This document shows positions 13,781-13,807 of a stretch of 13,807 nt of DNA, piece by piece. Position 1 is the stretch's first letter. Each line of letters begins with the position of its first letter. Where the stretch lies: contig JAHEIV010000026.1 in NCBI GenBank assembly GCA_024639205.1, positions 1 through 13,807 on the forward strand, written 5' to 3'. The position numbers and the translations under genes were made by a program. Origin of the DNA: Deltaproteobacteria bacterium. GTDB taxonomy: Bacteria; Desulfobacterota; Desulfobacteria; Desulfobacterales; SG8-13. Under the pieces are notes generated by a model. It ran no database searches. It saw nothing but the letters and a program-made list of their open reading frames with translations, and was not told the DNA's origin.

Positions 13781-13807
13781 CGATTTCGGTGAATCCAACG
13801 GACAGCC

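Overview
The window probably comes from a selenocysteine-decoding bacterium, most likely a Desulfobacterota (deltaproteobacterial) sulfate-reducer relative. The main evidence is two genes on the minus strand in which an in-frame TGA replaces a family cysteine and is followed at once by a bacterial SECIS-like hairpin. The gene content (rSAM/selenodomain-associated transferases, TVP38 protein with a MerA-like flavoprotein, taurine-type ABC importer) also fits marine or sediment anaerobes. The phylum is inferred; no rRNA or marker gene is present.

Layout. (1) 1-1044, plus strand: a zinc-dependent medium-chain alcohol dehydrogenase cut by the left edge. (2) 1045-1713: a convergent gap with no recognised gene, holding an inverted repeat and some possible RNA structure. 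(3) 1714-10142, minus strand: a tightly packed set of nine genes. In transcription order they are a YHS-domain selenoprotein, a DUF547 exported protein, a MerA/lipoamide-dehydrogenase-like flavoprotein, a TVP38 membrane protein, a Tat-exported sulfite-oxidase-fold molybdoenzyme, an LCAT-type lipoprotein hydrolase, an AhpD-like protein, an ArsS-like radical SAM selenoprotein, and a fusion of the two rSAM/selenodomain-associated glycosyltransferases. (4) 10143-10367: the N-terminal stump of an FMN azoreductase gene, fused in frame to the YHS start. (5) 10368-10935: intergenic. (6) 10936-13666, minus strand: a taurine-type ABC importer in the order substrate-binding protein, ATPase, permease, with a candidate promoter and inverted repeats upstream.

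How the genes work together. The radical SAM protein, the two transferase domains and the AhpD-like protein are the hallmark set of the rSAM/selenodomain (arsenosugar biosynthesis, ArsS) neighbourhood. No arsenite methyltransferase (ArsM) is present, and the cluster adds exported redox proteins, a molybdoenzyme and a lipid-active lipoprotein. The arsenosugar, or arsenolipid, reading is therefore an inference. Conventional gene calling would truncate both selenoproteins: the YHS protein would lose its last 58 residues and the radical SAM protein its Sec-containing tail. At the second site the UGA also overlaps an AUG in the frame of the next gene, which could couple Sec decoding to expression of the glycosyltransferase.
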